Below are positions 46,323-59,060 of a stretch of 64,000 nucleotides of DNA, in pieces. The stretch spans positions 248,001 through 312,000 of the forward strand of contig CAJNOJ010000002.1 of the NCBI GenBank assembly GCA_905250025.1, read 5' to 3'. The DNA comes from Adineta ricciae (taxonomy: Eukaryota; Rotifera; Eurotatoria; Adinetida; Adinetidae). A program made the translations under genes and the position numbers. The notes below the pieces were generated by a model. That model saw only the letters and a program-made list of their open reading frames with translations, did not search any database and had not been told where the DNA came from. Each line of letters opens with the position of its first letter. Position 1 is the stretch's first letter.

Positions 46323-49177
46323 ATGAAGGACTCCAGTAACGGATCATTTGTCTGTCCAAATGATCGACAATTACAACTTCGGGCAAAGTAAAGAAAAAAC
46401 AAATATTTGTTTAACTCATTACTGTGTTTGATTTCTGATTAGACTCAATTCTGGATGGTCATTTCATACGGGTCGGCCGACAACTCGTAGTGCTAGTGCA
46501 GCTCCTTCGAGTCGATTTGGAAGTGCAGCGGCGGCGGCGACGAATGCTGTTGCAAGTAATAATAATTCGCTACGTGATGAAGAAATGGAAAGAATTAAAA
46601 AAGTGCTTGAACGAGCTCAACGAATCGAACTTATCGAACAAGAACGAGTCGGGTATGATTAGGTTTTCCTTAATAACTAATTGTTCAAATCTTTTGCTTC
46701 TTTCAGAAGACTTTACGATCGTCTAGATAATATGAAAAAACATGCAACGGGCAACGGTTCGACACAATGTGTTCTCTGTGCAGACGGTTTTGGCATGTTA
46801 GGAGTATCATCGACTTTTTGTGTTGATTGCCATAAAGTATTGATGCGTGAAGATAAAAAAAACAAACCGATTTGTCATTCTCATCGTTCGATTTTTAGGC
46901 TGTGTGCAATAAATGTTCGATTGAAACTGTTCATAATCAACAAATCATATCATTGTGTAAACTTTGTAGTGAAAATCGTGAAGTAAGAATGTTAACAACG
47001 ATGAAAAGCTCTTTCGCTATGATAATCCATATATTTAGTTATGGAAAAAAACAGGTGCTTGGTTTTTCCGTGCCTTGCCCACGCGTTCAGCAATTCCTGT
47101 CACTATAAAACCGTCCTCGTCAGCGATATCATCAGTCACGACAAAAAGTGATAGTATATCGATTGAAGATGATTCAAATTCAGACGATCGACAAAGTGTA
47201 GGAAGTCGATTTAATCGTCAACCTTCTCCAAGTACAGGTATGAGAAAAAAATCTGCTTTCTTAAACACATCTGAAAGGATTGTTGTATTTGATTGTAGCA
47301 ACAGTAAATAATCATTATACAACTGTAGATTCTTATCCGCAAAATTATGATAACCAACGTGCAATGGCTGAACACGATCGGGATGAGAGTATCGATTCTT
47401 TCAAAACTGATGATCGAAGTTTGAAAGGTAACTGTGATTCTACTTCAATTCATATCTCAACCTAAATCTTCTAGATGTTTCGATCGATGAATATGTTCCA
47501 AAATCTCAATTGCGTACACAATCTCAATTATCACAACCAGTTGTATCGACATCATCCTCATCTTCATCACCGATCCCATCAAATACATCTAATAATACAT
47601 CATCAACTCCGCCACCGACACAGACAGCACCTACAACTCTACTTCAGCCGTCACCATCACCAGTACCAATAACCCCAACTTTATCTAACATTCGTCCTCT
47701 ATCATCCATTGTCATCAATACGCCATCAGTTGCAGATGATTGTGGTACAACTCGACAATTTGCTTCATACTTTCAGAGTTCTCGTTGGTTTTTTTCTCTT
47801 GTAGGCCTAGGTCTACTCGATTTTGATATTATTTGGAGAGAAGCTTTCAATATCCTAACGATTAACTTAGTTCGAGCCCGAAGTTTACGAGCAGCGGACT
47901 CTAACGGACTCTCCGATCCTTACGTCAAATTACATCTCGTACCAGGTGTTGCAAAAGTAAATATTTACAAACTTGTCGGAGGACATAAACTGACAAGCCT
48001 GTTATTATTTTTTTTTCATAGGCAACTAAATTGCGTAGTCACACTATCCGTCGAACGTTGAATCCCGACTTCGACGAAACGCTCGTTTATCATGGCATAT
48101 CAGCGGAGGACATAAAAGTCAAAACTCTTAAGTTAGTTTTCAATGATCGACTTGTTCTTTTGATTGAAAAAGCTCCTTTTTATGTAAAGATTCACCGTGT
48201 TAGATGAAGATTCAGTCGGTGCAGATTTTCTTGGTGAATATCGTTTGAAACTATCCACAATTAAATCCGATGTCAAAGAAGCCTTTTCAGTCTATCTTCA
48301 ACATAAAACTGACGTAAGTTCCTTTCAAGGGAAAGACTAACCTTGTCTTCATTCTCACATTCTCCACCGAGAAATGCAATGTACACTTACACATCCTATT
48401 TTAGGATTCTGAGGTAAGGAGAACAACGTACAGCATTCTATTGTTTTCACATATTGCAGTTGCTTCTCGTTATTGTCAACATGATTTCGTATCTTTTTTG
48501 TACCGGATGTGCTTAGTTGATCGCTGATATCTGTTAATGATTCATTCTCGTTGTATTTTTAGTTTCTGCATGATGAAGATAAGAATGAACGTGGTAAAAT
48601 TCTTCTTAGCTTATTCTATTCGAAATTAACGTGTAATTTTCACGTGAGAGTTATCCGAGGCATTCAACTGTTACCGATGGATTTCGGGCATACATCAGAT
48701 CCCTATTGTAAATTAGCTTTGTATCCATCGACTGATAATAATTCCAAATGGAGCTTCAAAACAACCGTTAAAAGACATACCTTACAACCAGAATTTAATG
48801 AAGAATTTGTTTTCTCTCGTGTACAATTTCCGGATTTAATTAGTAAAACATTACAGATTACCGTTTATGATAAAGACGTCGGCAAAAAAGATGATTACAT
48901 TGGTAAGCATTCCGTCCAGCTGATTTCTAAAATTAGCTGCAACACGAACTGATCAGTACTCGTTGTTGATCTTCTACTTGAATATTGCTGCACGACAAGT
49001 TCAACTGTTTTTCTTCTAGGCGGTTTCGAATTAGGTCAATCAGCGTCAGGTGATGAGCTCAAACATTGGTTATTAATGGTTAAATCGCCCGAACAATGGG
49101 TGGAAATGTGGCACAAACTAAAACCCGAACAGTATCATTCAACCTTACGACAACAAGATTCTCAGACATCTCGATAG
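46323..49177 (+). CDS. RPH3A: Rabphilin-3A-like synaptic vesicle protein
   Basis: Rab3/Rab27 effector on synaptic or secretory vesicles. The N-terminus has the Rab-binding helix and FYVE-like zinc finger: LNSGWSFHTGRP, RDEEMERIKKVLERAQRIEL, ERVGRLYDRLDNMKKHATGN, then CVLCADGFGMLGVSSTFCVD, CHKAVCNKC and SLCKLCSENRELWKKTGAWF (the SGAWFF element is present as TGAWFF). A Ser/Pro/Gln-rich linker follows. C2A reads FNILTINLVRARSLRAADSN, GLSDPYVKLHLVPG and FTVLDEDSVGADFLGEYRLK, with the Ca-binding Asp residues kept. C2B reads GKILLSLFYSKLTCNFHVRV, TSDPYCKLALYPS and ITVYDKDVGKKDDYIGG, with Asp residues kept, then an end WVEMWHKL. A 9-nt exon sits between C2A and C2B. Stop TAG 49175-49177. Confidence 0.94.
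48405..48413 (+). other. 9-nt microexon in rabphilin
   Basis: The exon GATTCTGAG (Asp-Ser-Glu) stands between ctattttag and gtaagg. It lies in the linker after C2A, and including or skipping it keeps the frame. Confidence 0.6.
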
Positions 49178-49981
49178 CAATAATTGTTAACTAGAAATTT
49201 TCTGTTTCGTTTTTGTTGTTTTGTTGGTTGTTTTTCTTCTTCTTCACGTATTCATATGATTTGTGAACATTCAATGTGGATTTGAAATAGAAAACTAGAG
49301 ATGAAGAATCCAGCGAGAATGATAATTGATGGACAAAAGAAGAAATGATGTTTGTTTTCTTTCTTGCAAATGTTTATTTTGATAACTGACTGTTTTCATG
49401 TGTCGGTTTTTCTTCTTCTTCTTCTTGTATAGTTTTGACCGGTCAATATTTCTCTGTGCCTTGAGTGATTTGTCTTCTTACTATTCATCTCGACAGAGAT
49501 CTTCTTCAAGTTATCTGTCATTCTAGTCTTCCTTTTTCATCATTCTTGATTATCGATAGCGTGTCATTTCCGATAAAACTGAATTCATAAGTCCTACGAA
49601 GATTTGACCAAATAGAGGTGACATGCGAAAATATGAACGAAATCGAATTTCCTTTCAATTGGCTTTTTTTCTTGTTCTTCTCTGTGTTGTGAACTCTTAT
49701 TACATCAATATCATTTGTTTTTTCTTCGCGAACAGAATCTCTTTTGTCATTTATTTTCCTTTCTCGATCTCTTTTTAAATACACACGTGTAAACACATAT
49801 GTAGAGATATGTGAATGATACTACTCGGCCTTGTGTAAAGAGTAAGAAAAACGTATACCGATGACATTAGCGCCATCTTCAATAAAAAAATCGACAGCAT
49901 TTGACGTTAACTACAGGGCTGTTGCATAGGAACTTAAATGACATGAAAGAGTGCTGTTAATAGCCAAAGACTTTGCTTAGG
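49178..49981. other. Gap between rabphilin and FAM81
   Basis: No gene seen except a possible short first coding exon of FAM81 near 49815-49836 (weak). TTC-rich runs near 49410. Confidence 0.35.
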
Positions 49982-51083
49982 GAAAGAGGAAAGAAACCTA
50001 TCGAAGAACGAGCACTTGTTCTAATGGACCAAGTTCAAGTGTTATCAGCTGTTTGTAAAAGACTGAACGGTGATGTTGAATCATTGATGAGTCAAATGAC
50101 ATTGCGGCAATCTGCATTAGCTCAAATAGATGCCAATCAACAATCTCAAGATGATCAACTTCGTCAATTTAATATGGATCTGCAAATCAAACTGTCGAGA
50201 ACCGATGCAATTATACAAAAACTACAAGTAGATACCGAACATATCTCACATGGTTTACGCGATGCTATCAATGGCCAGCAGGAACTGAATCGATCGATTG
50301 CACAGCGCCATCAAGAACTTAAAGCAGAAGTAATGAACAAATAGAAAAGCACACTTGTGCAATAATTGACCTAGAGTAAACATTTGTTCGCTCTTTCTAG
50401 CTTTCATCATTGAGTCAACGGATTGAGCGTATGTTCAATGAACAGCAAGTGGTGCTACGCACATTCGAGACGGATACTGCACGAGCTTTAGCAACAGCTG
50501 ATTCACGTGCTCGGGCGTTCGTAGATGAGCTTCGAACAGAAGTTTTTCAAATTAAAGCCCAGAAAGTCAGTGAACGAGAACGTGCAGAACAACGTATAAC
50601 TCAAAAAATTGATGAAGTCAAACGATCTTTAGAAAATTATGTAAAGAAACCTTCTCAATTACAATTCCTATCGAATAAAACTTTCGTTTCCTGTAGGATC
50701 GTTATGAAAAGCGTATTGAAGACGCCATACGTCAATTCGAACGTAAGAATTTAGATGTTGAGGAGCATTATAAACGATCCATCCACGATTTAAATCGTAA
50801 TGCCACTGTAAGAAAAAATTTGCTGCCGAGAGAAGTAAAAACATTTCCCTCCTTTTCTTCTGATTAGGCAATTGAACAAGATGTTTATAAGCGTTTCGAT
50901 GATCGATATCAGCGTACGATAACAAGTCTGGATAAGGTGAAAAAAGAGATGCGGGCATGTTTTGAAACGCTTGAAAGTTCGGTGGAAACCCTACAACGTA
51001 TAACTGATGCTCGGATCAAAGGTACGGAAGAAAAACTCGAACGACAAGTTCAAAAACTTCGCCGTGAGATTGATATAATGTGA
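49982..51083 (+). CDS. FAM81: FAM81-type coiled-coil protein (first exon unresolved)
   Basis: Long coiled-coil protein of the FAM81A/B family; FAM81A is a postsynaptic-density protein in vertebrates, and its role here is unknown. Exons at 49982-50337, 50401-50640, 50698-50808 and 50868-51083 join in frame. Landmark segments: VLSAVCKRLNGDVESLMSQM, NMDLQIKLSRTDAIIQKLQV, SSLSQRIERMFNEQQVVLRT, RAEQRITQKIDEVKRSLENY and the end EKLERQVQKLRREIDIM, which matches the family C-terminus. Nearly the whole length is predicted coiled coil. The frame at 49982 follows an acceptor-like ttgcttag and needs two bases from an upstream exon. An exon starting ATG near 49815 with donor gtaaag would fit the phase but is weakly supported. 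Stop TGA 51081-51083. Confidence 0.72.
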
Positions 51084-51871
51084 TGAGAATAAGTTTTGGT
51101 CATGGAAAAACATGTTATTGTATTATTTACCTGTTTACATATACGCATCTTCATGCTATCATTGGTTACTAAACACCTGTCACAATATATTACCAAACAT
51201 ATTTTGATTATGTTTGTCGTTTCATTTTTTTCTTATCTCATTACTGATGTCATATGTGAAGTAAACAAGCTTCTTGCCTATTCTTCTTCCTATGATGATG
51301 ATATACACATATGTAACCACATAAATGATCGTTATGCTAACCAGGAGATATTTTTGTTTTAAACCTTCACCCTCTTTTGCGCTGTTTGACTACCTTTGTG
51401 TGTATAGTGCTCGAATGTATTGTTATTTATGCTCTGTATGTATATACGTTTCATCCAGACTAAATCAAGATCAATATCTGTCTGTCATTTATACATTGAT
51501 ATGTTTGAAAGTAGTAATATACTTTCAAGGTGATTGGTTTTGAAAAAAAATACCATTTATCATGAAGAAATAATAAGAGTTGTCCTTGTAGTTATGTGTG
51601 ATGTATATTTTTATGCCTGAATGCATATTGATACCACTTAAGAGTAATTTAAGACATCGTTAAGAGTAAGAGTATTGCCAAATAAGCTAATTTATTTTAA
51701 TCCTTTTTTTCTTAACAAAAAAATACTATGGAAATGTAGCAAATGAAATAAAACAGTATCACAGCAGCAAAAACTTATTGAAATTAATTTAAAAAAGGAA
51801 TAACCTTAACTTAAATCAGATGGAAAAGAATTGCATAGTTGAGAAGAGTGGAGACAAAAAAAACAAGTTTC
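51084..51871. other. Gap between convergent FAM81 and EF-hand genes
   Basis: AT-rich 3' flanks. A minus-strand AATAAA-type hexamer lies near 51689. No gene seen. Confidence 0.4.
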
Positions 51872-53600
51872 TTATAAACCACCTTGGACAAATTTGTTGA
51901 ATTCTTGTGCATCAAGACGGCCATCTTTGTTTGTGTCAGCGCTGTTGAAAGCTGCACCAACGGCATCAAATCCAGTAAGACCACCAGCAGCACCGCCTGC
52001 ACCTGAGGAAAATGATGATGATTCGTAGCTTGATGAGCTGAAACCACCAGCAGCACCACTTTCAAATCCAGCAGCACTAGCTTCAAATCCAGCTGCACCA
52101 GCTTCGAATCCAGCAGCTCCGAAACCAGCAGCTCCGAAGCCAGCAGCTCCACCAGTTGAGCTTTCGAAGGTGCTTGATGAGAATGATGATGAACCACCAG
52201 CAGCTAAATCTCCACCAACCAAACCAGTGGCGAATTCACCTCCAGCAGCACCGCTTGAGCTGAATGATGATTCTGCGCTGAATGATGATGAGCTAGCGAC
52301 AGCTCCAGCAACAGCGGGTGGTGACTAGTTAGACAAGGAAAACAAGATGTATTCAAACAGTGACACGAAGGCAATCTTACAATATCTTCAACAACACCAG
52401 CAGCACGAGCTTGTTGAACGAGTGTTTGGGCGTCAAGTAATTGAGCTCCATAACGTTGAACATAAGCTTGTGGGTTTTCTTGAGTAACACCCAAGCGTTG
52501 GAATTGACGAACAACACGGACTTGAGCTTGTTCGTATTGGATGATGACGTTGCGTGGTGCAGCGTAACCTTTGGCGGCTTCGGCACGTTGAACGATGGTT
52601 TTTCGTTTAGCAGCAGCTCCGTATGGGACCCATCGTTCGATGATGATATCACCTATTAGATTTTAGAATTAATATACTGCGACAAATCGATAAGGAAGTA
52701 AAAATACATACGTGGGCGAGCTGGAGCAGCTGGGAGACGTTCGATGATGACTGATCGTGGTGGAACAGGTAAAGCAGCGAGTTTACGAACGACAGTTTGT
52801 GAGGCAACTGACGCTGGTGGCTGTGGTGGTCTTTCACGGAGGATGAGTGGAGGTGGTTGTGGGAGAGGTGGAGCTTGTTGTTTGATGCGGAGAGGTGGTG
52901 GTGGGGGTGGTTGAGGTGGTCGCACTTCTTTAATGATGAGTGGCTAAAACGAAGAATAATAGTAAATTTGATGCCCTCACCCTCACCCAATACTTACGCC
53001 TGGTGGTGGGATTGGTGGTGGTTGAAGGAATCGAACTTTGATGTTCTGTGTGTAGGTTTGAACACCACCTGGTGCTTGTCGTCGAATGATTTGTGGGTTG
53101 GCATCAACGTAGAGGCCAGCACCTCGTACTTCAGCACCATATTTAGACCAGGCTGCATTGGTTTCGGATGTGTAGCTAGCAGCTTGGTTGACAGCTGCAA
53201 CATCGAAACCAGCAGCAGCACCACCGGTGGTTGATGATTCGAATGATGATGATTGGTAGCTGCTGCTGCCGCCGGCAAGACCAGCATCAAGAGCACCATT
53301 GGCTGAGAAGCTTGCTGATTCGAATGAACCGCCAGCCAATCCAGCTTCGGCACCAGCTAAACCACCAGCTGATGATGAAAAGCTTGATGATTCGTACGAG
53401 GATGATCCATAACCAGCACCAGCTCCTCCTGCTTGTCCAGCTGCGAGCGAATTGCCGATCCAGCTTGAAAATTCATTACGGTCGATTGATCCATCTTTGT
53501 TGGCATCGACTTGTGAGAAAAGTCCGTTAGCATCTACTCCACCAGCACCACCGCTTGATGAAGATGCTGAATAGGATTGAAATTCGTAGTTGGACGTCAT
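51872..53600 (-). CDS. Ala/Gly/Ser-rich structural protein with two EF-hands
   Basis: No named family recognised. Four exons (53600-52998, 52943-52712, 52652-52381, 52324-51872) give exactly 520 codons including the stop, that is 519 aa. Layout: N-terminal EF-hand with a canonical loop DANKDGSIDRNE (residues 32-43); A/G/S-rich tract with SSYESSSFSS-type repeats; Pro-rich block (PPQPPPPPPLRIKQQAPPLP); a non-repetitive core (DIIIERWVPYGAAAKRKTIV, PRNVIIQYEQAQVRVVRQFQ, ENPQAYVQRYGAQLLDAQTL); a second A/G/S-rich tract with GAAGFGAAGFEA repeats; and a C-terminal EF-hand loop DTNKDGRLDAQE. The repeats suggest an elastic or filament-forming protein and the hands suggest calcium control, but that is inference. 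There is no signal peptide, so it is probably intracellular. TATA box at 53662-53669. Confidence 0.75.
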
Positions 53601-53661
53601 GTTCGAACGTGTGTTATTGAAACAGGAGAATGGTTAGTGAAGTATTGTGAAGAAATCACTG

Positions 53662-53669
53662 TTTATATA
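53662..53669 (-). promoter_or_regulatory. TATA box (TATATAAA) of the EF-hand gene
   Basis: A strong TATA motif on the minus strand 62 nt before the ATG, the right distance for a short 5' UTR. Few other genes in the window have such a clear TATA, which fits a highly expressed structural gene. Confidence 0.55.
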
Positions 53670-53715
53670 CCAGTAGCAAATATGCTAGTCTTCCTACACA
53701 TATAGATACATTCTT

Positions 53716-53732
53716 TCCCTCTCTCTCTCTCT
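53716..53732 (+). repeat. TC-dinucleotide tract (GA on the gene strand)
   Basis: A short CT repeat about 50 nt upstream of the TATA box of the EF-hand gene. Confidence 0.55.
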
Positions 53733-54407
53733 ATCCCCCTTTTCCTCTCATTTATTCTCTCATTTTTCACCTTCTCACCCAAGTACCTTTATGACGTAGA
53801 TAGCTAATGAAGCGTATGATTTGCTGGGTATTCCTCTATATCTTTTTCTTTTTCTCTCTTTTTTGCTGTCATATTTCAGTATTTTTTTTATCATCATGAT
53901 CAGATATTGGTTAGAAAAAAAAGGTATCAACATGAATCAAGCGGCTTATTCACTGTGTCCTCAGACATCGACCGCCAAACCGCATCGAATAAGGGTTTTT
54001 CTATCCACAAGCAAAAAAATCAGATAGTGCGACTACACAATAGAGCCGGCCATCACCTATACACAAAAAAAGCAGCTATTGATTGAATAGAAAGGGCAAG
54101 GTTTAGTAGAAAAAACTGCGTACACCTTGCTTGACTGGCTGTAGGCTGAAAAGACAATAACAAGCGATGATTGTGAAAATCGCCACCAATGACAGTATCG
54201 ATTTGTAGGATGAAAATCTAAGACAACCACTATGCATATTCGATCAGTCTCTCTCGATGATAAATTATAATTTACGGGCTAAATATTATTCAGATTTTGT
54301 TTTATTCGAACGCAATCATACTCGTTAGCCTTTCACAACATATGTTTTTTTTGTTTAAATATATACATACAAGCAAAAAAAGAGCAAAAAATCAAATCGA
54401 GGAAATA
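53733..54407. other. Gap between EF-hand gene and GPCR
   Basis: Upstream region of the EF-hand gene and 3' flank of the GPCR. No coding sequence recognised. Confidence 0.35.
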
Positions 54408-56273
54408 CTACACAAAACGATTCGGCTGCCGTGCTTGAATTAATAATAAATCATTCTCTTTGGTCGAATTTGTCAAATCTTGATCGGGTAAAAACTTTTC
54501 ACAGTTGTTTATCGATCGATCTTTTTTTGAACTATAATACTGATTATGTGTGGAGAAAAAGCGATTAGATTTTTTATTCTGATGTCCTTTTTCTGCTGGA
54601 GATGATATAATTTGACTATCTTTGGTAGTCGAGCGCGACTGCTTAGTCGCTCGAGGTGACATCGATGACGAGTTCGACGAATGCCTCTGATGATTCGTGC
54701 TGCGTGGTTGTAACTTAGACTGCGATTGTTTTGATGAGGGTTGACTTGGATGATTTTTACTAGGTAGATCGTTATCTAACTGCGATGAATCAATACATGG
54801 TAAACAAGAGAATAATTTACGAAACTCTAAATTAAATTTCGCCTACAAGAAAAAAAAGAGAAAGAGCATGTCTAATGAGGTCGATACATATTTCGATTAA
54901 GTAAAAGCAACATACACTGCAGAATCCGTATATAAACGGATTATGACAAGAATTCGACATTGCTAGCCAATTAGCAGATAACCACAGAACTACGATATGT
55001 TTGAAACTAACAGAAAAACAATATTTCTTCGGATTGGTCTCAAGAACAAACATACTCATTAATTTCAGGTTTATAAACATTTAGAAAATTGTATAATTGT
55101 AAAGGAAACCAGCAAATTAAAAATAAAGCCACAACAAGAAATAACATTTTCAGTACCTGAAAAACAACATGTGTTAACCTTGATTTTTCTTTATCCCACT
55201 AAATTTCGGATATAGAAGCAAAATAAAACTTGACAAAATCATTAGTTTTCGAAATCAATCAGTCAGTCAAGCTATAGAAAAATTATCTAGACACGATCAA
55301 ATTTCATCCTCGAACATCGCATATTCGCGCTCTAATGTTATTTATTCTATTAATCATTTCTCAAGGTAATACCCATTAATCTTACTTTGCGTTTATTGCG
55401 AGCAATAACTTCTTGATGTTTTGTTTGGCCAACAGGTTTAGAAAAGTACAAATGCGAAGCAATACGAAAATATGCGACACTGATAATTATAAATGGGATT
55501 ACGTATTGAGAATAAATATTGTAAACGATGTAAATTCGTTGGATTTCGTACGAATTTCTTGTTGAATTATCTTGTTGAACTTCATATGGATACGGTAGAC
55601 ATTGATAGCCGAAGTTATCGATGAAATAGACGTTATAGAAGATCAAACTAGGAATTGACGAGCCTAGGGCAATCAGCCAAATGATAATAAAGATAATAAA
55701 TGCACTTCTGGTAGATAATTTCGGTTTTAATGGATGTAACATAACATGGTAACGATCAAGTGAGACAACAACTAATGTATAAATGGATACATCGACAGAG
55801 AGGATTTGGACAAATGGTGCTAATTTGCAGAGAAATTTCGGTAGAACCCATTTTTGTAATACGGCTGCTTGAAACTAGACACAAAACAGACATTTGACAT
55901 AATGAAACAAGAACAGTAACAAAACAATTCTATGTACCTGAAATGGTACAGCAAAACAAGCTACTAGACAATCCGAAAGAGCTAAATTACAGATGAAATA
56001 ATTCGTCACCGAACGCATTCGTCGATTGCGTAGAACAATGTAGATAATACAAGTATTACCAAGAACAGCCAGTAGTGAGATAATTCCATATGCAAAACTT
56101 AATAGAATTACTTGATATTTTTCCGGTACGAGAGTTTTAGTCAATTCAGCTACACTATTCGTTCCATTTAATGTTGCCGTCGTTGTTGTTGATGAACTAT
56201 TTGTGAGAAATTTATTCGAATTTAATGGATTGAGGGTAGTTGGCAATAACGAGAGTGTACGTGTGTCCGCCAT
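54408..56273 (-). CDS. Class A peptide-type G-protein-coupled receptor
   Basis: Seven-TM receptor from ATG 56273. The N-terminus has several N-glycosylation sites (NSSS, NGTN). TM1 carries AVLGNTCIIYIVL (GN motif) and TM2 NLALSDCLVACFAVPFQ (the LAxxD core). The first extracellular loop FQAAVLQKWVLPKFLCKLAP has the conserved Trp and Cys, and TM3 ends VVSLDRYHVMLHP (intact DRY). TM5 is followed by a basic third loop (QEVIARNKRKVLKML), TM6 LVVALFLICWFPLQLYNF (CWxP form: CWFP), and TM7 LAMSNSCHNPFIYGFCSAKF (NPxxY as NPFIY). The loop/TM3 wording resembles invertebrate neuropeptide receptors of the leucokinin/NPY/RYamide group; the ligand is unknown. The long Ser/Lys-rich cytoplasmic tail has many phosphorylation sites. 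One intron (about 55155-55391) is long. Stop 54408-54410. Confidence 0.85.
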
Positions 56274-58600
56274 TGATATTCATTGTCGTGTGAAAATCAA
56301 TCTATATAAACATTTTCGCATATTATTCATTTGAATAATAAATAAGTTCATAAAATGCATTATGTAGATGAATCTAGAGTAAACAAGTTCATAGTATATC
56401 AACTTTTCGTAGCAAACATCACTCGATTTCGATCAGATATGAGACGTGAGTGCATTGGAATAAATATTTATCTTTACTTCAGAAAAGAAATTGTATTTAC
56501 CTGGTAAATAGAAGGAAAACAACCAGATTTATGTTCCATGACTTCGATTCGGACGCAAGGAAATCGATCGGATGCTAGGTTTCTTCTACTTGATGTGCAG
56601 TTACGGAGCGATTCAGTAAAGAGTATATATAAATCGCTTGTTTTCATGCAAGCATCATTTAGTAAGAGAGATGACGAAGGGAAAGAAGAAGAAAAACAAG
56701 AAGCAAATCTATATCTATCATATCTAGTTGCTTGCGACATAGAAAAGTTCCTTCGGCTATGCTAATAAGCAAACAATCAATATAGAGATAAATCGATGAG
56801 CTTGTGCATGAGATGATAAAGCGATTTGTTGTCTTGATTCATTCAGCTCATTTTTTCGGCGCTCTCTGTCTCTCATGTTAAGTTAGGAGGAATGTTTTAT
56901 TTATTTGATTAAATAACAACAATACTAAAACAGGATGAAACGACGAATAGGAACGGATATCTTTTTTCCTCTTTCTCTTTAAATATCAATAGTCATTTGT
57001 AATGTGTTAACATATTTTCTATTCAGATATTATTCAAGTGTTAAACTGGCAATGTCATCCAGCGAGAAAGGGAAACGAGAGACAGACAACACGCATCGAA
57101 GAAGAAAAAAAATCAGTAGCAGCTGTTCTTCAATGCAAAGTCAAAACGACGTTTTACATCAATTGACAATGAATATCTGTATATTCAATAAAGGAAAAAA
57201 AATCTACCTAAAAAACTAACTTGTGATCAAATCATATCTAGGTCCACATTATACAAATTAATGCCTGAAAATAACTAGTAGTATATGTATATGATTCTCA
57301 CTTGTTATCATTAGGCTTGCTTGTTTGTCATTTATCGCTCGATGGGATCATTTGCCATCAATCCTGTCATAGATGATGATTAACACCAAATGTGCTGATA
57401 GACAAATCAAGCGAAAGATATCTTCGACATCATGTGTGTGTTAGACAAGTTAGTTTTCATGCATGTATACATCTAGACGAGTTGGTTGAATAATAAATAA
57501 CGAAGAAAAAGGGCGGAGATACGAGCAGTTGACAGTGATAAAAATCAATTAGTAATCCAGCTGCTTAACCTGATGTTTTTGTCCTTTTTTTTGATATTAT
57601 CTAGAAGTTCAAACAATAATTACCAGTCGATCGAAGACGGATTGCTTTTTTTCGAAAAAAAAGAAGGAAACAACGGGCCCTTAGAAAATCAAATACTCGG
57701 AATCGTTCTTCATCAAAAAGCTTCATTCAGTTTCGAATAGCCCATATCAATCGGTCTTTCAATACTTGAATGACGTCTGATTTTTTTTCTTCTTCCCTCT
57801 TCTCAATTAACTAGTATATACAAAGAGAGAGAAAAAAGCGTTATTTGCATTATTACAATAAGTTGGATGATGATGATGAAGAGCGAACGAAATAAAAGAA
57901 GAAAAAGAACTTAAAAAGATGACTGACAAACGGCTGTATGATTCTATTTCAAATAAGCAATCTTCGAAAATGTTGTTCAACGTCAATAAAGATAATGGCT
58001 ATACTAATTGTCAATAGTCTTCTTCGATGCCACTTGGCAAATAGAACATTCCTACATGATTTGTCTAATGATTAAACTTACATGAAATCTTATTCACAAT
58101 TTATATCAGCAGATAGGAACAGTTTTCTTGTCGATCGGACATGTTAATACTCATGTCTGATTATGCGAACTGATGGAACTCGATTAGTTCGTCATTTATC
58201 TTCTTTTGGTCTCTCCTCAATTTGATACGTCCCATCGTTGTGAAAGTCACCAGAGAATAAATACTTGGTACTGTCAATTACATGTCGAATATAGAAGATG
58301 AAAAATATCGACACAGCATGAGATGAGAAAAGACTTTGGACATCTTTTCAATTTGATTTCTTTGTCAAGAAGAATCTAATTAATTTTGTTTAAGTGACAA
58401 ATCTTTCCAATGAAACCAAAGAAGGGAGCCATCAATGACACTTCGACAGAGTGACAAAAAAGATTTTGAACAATGTTCTTATGTTTAATTTAATTTCTTC
58501 ATGAATACAATGATTATCGAATGTGTAACACAAAAACGGAAACGATGAATATTTCGAGTGAAGTTCGCTGCTTGATTTACAAATGAGAAAGAAGATGAAA
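56274..58600. promoter_or_regulatory. Upstream region of the GPCR / 3' flank of AAMDC
   Basis: 2.3 kb without a supportable gene. It may contain untranslated GPCR exons. Short open frames here show no family similarity and are AT/Ser/Lys-biased. Confidence 0.4.
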
Positions 58601-59060
58601 TTAGCATGTTGAATGCATTAAAGCACCAACAAGTTTGTTGTCTTTAGCAAGTTCGTTATAACATTGATGTGCATCGAGAGTAGTCTTGACGAAATAATCG
58701 GTATTCAATTGCATGCCTTTTTCTCGAAGAAAATCTTCTGTTTCTTTCGCTATTTTCAATTGATTTTCCATGCCTGTTGACAATACAATATATTTCGCAT
58801 TTTTCTTCAACAAGTATTCGACGTCTTGAGGCTGTATACCGGGGACATGAGAAGTATTCGATTCTCTCCAATCCCATTTTTCTGCTCCTGAAAAAGCGAT
58901 GTGCAAGATTGAATTAATTACTATTACTGCGTTAGAGAACGATATTACCTCCGGGAAAAAGTTTGAAATCTTTACCGGGTGGACATCCTTCTACTTTCAT
59001 AAACCCCCATTTGAGTTCTTCGATCGGAGGAGATCTTTTGGGTATATCAGTACTTGTCAT
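58601..59060 (-). CDS. AAMDC: AAMDC/Mth938 domain protein
   Basis: Small cytosolic protein of the Mth938 fold, conserved from archaea to human; linked to adipogenesis and metabolic regulation in mammals, with biochemical activity unknown. From ATG 59060: MTSTDIPKRSPPIEELKWGF, MKVEGCPPGKDFKLFPGG, then (across an intron at 58889-58949, joined as GGA G|GA GCA) AEKWDWRESNTSHVPGIQPQ, DVEYLLKKNAKYIVLSTGME, DFLREKGMQLNTDYFVKTTL and the ending VGALMHSTC. The WDWRE and HSTC end motifs match the human protein. Length is about 132 aa, as in the family (122 aa in human). It lies in the same orientation as, and just downstream of, the SAM/PHD gene (182-nt gap). Confidence 0.92.

Noticed and set aside
50734-50751. 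Very short gtaag...tttag intron in FAM81
   Set aside because: Only about a dozen bases long and the frame is open through it, so it is read as coding.
56474-56740. 88-aa minus-strand frame upstream of the GPCR
   Set aside because: Could be an untranslated exon but has no recognisable motif; not supportable as a protein.
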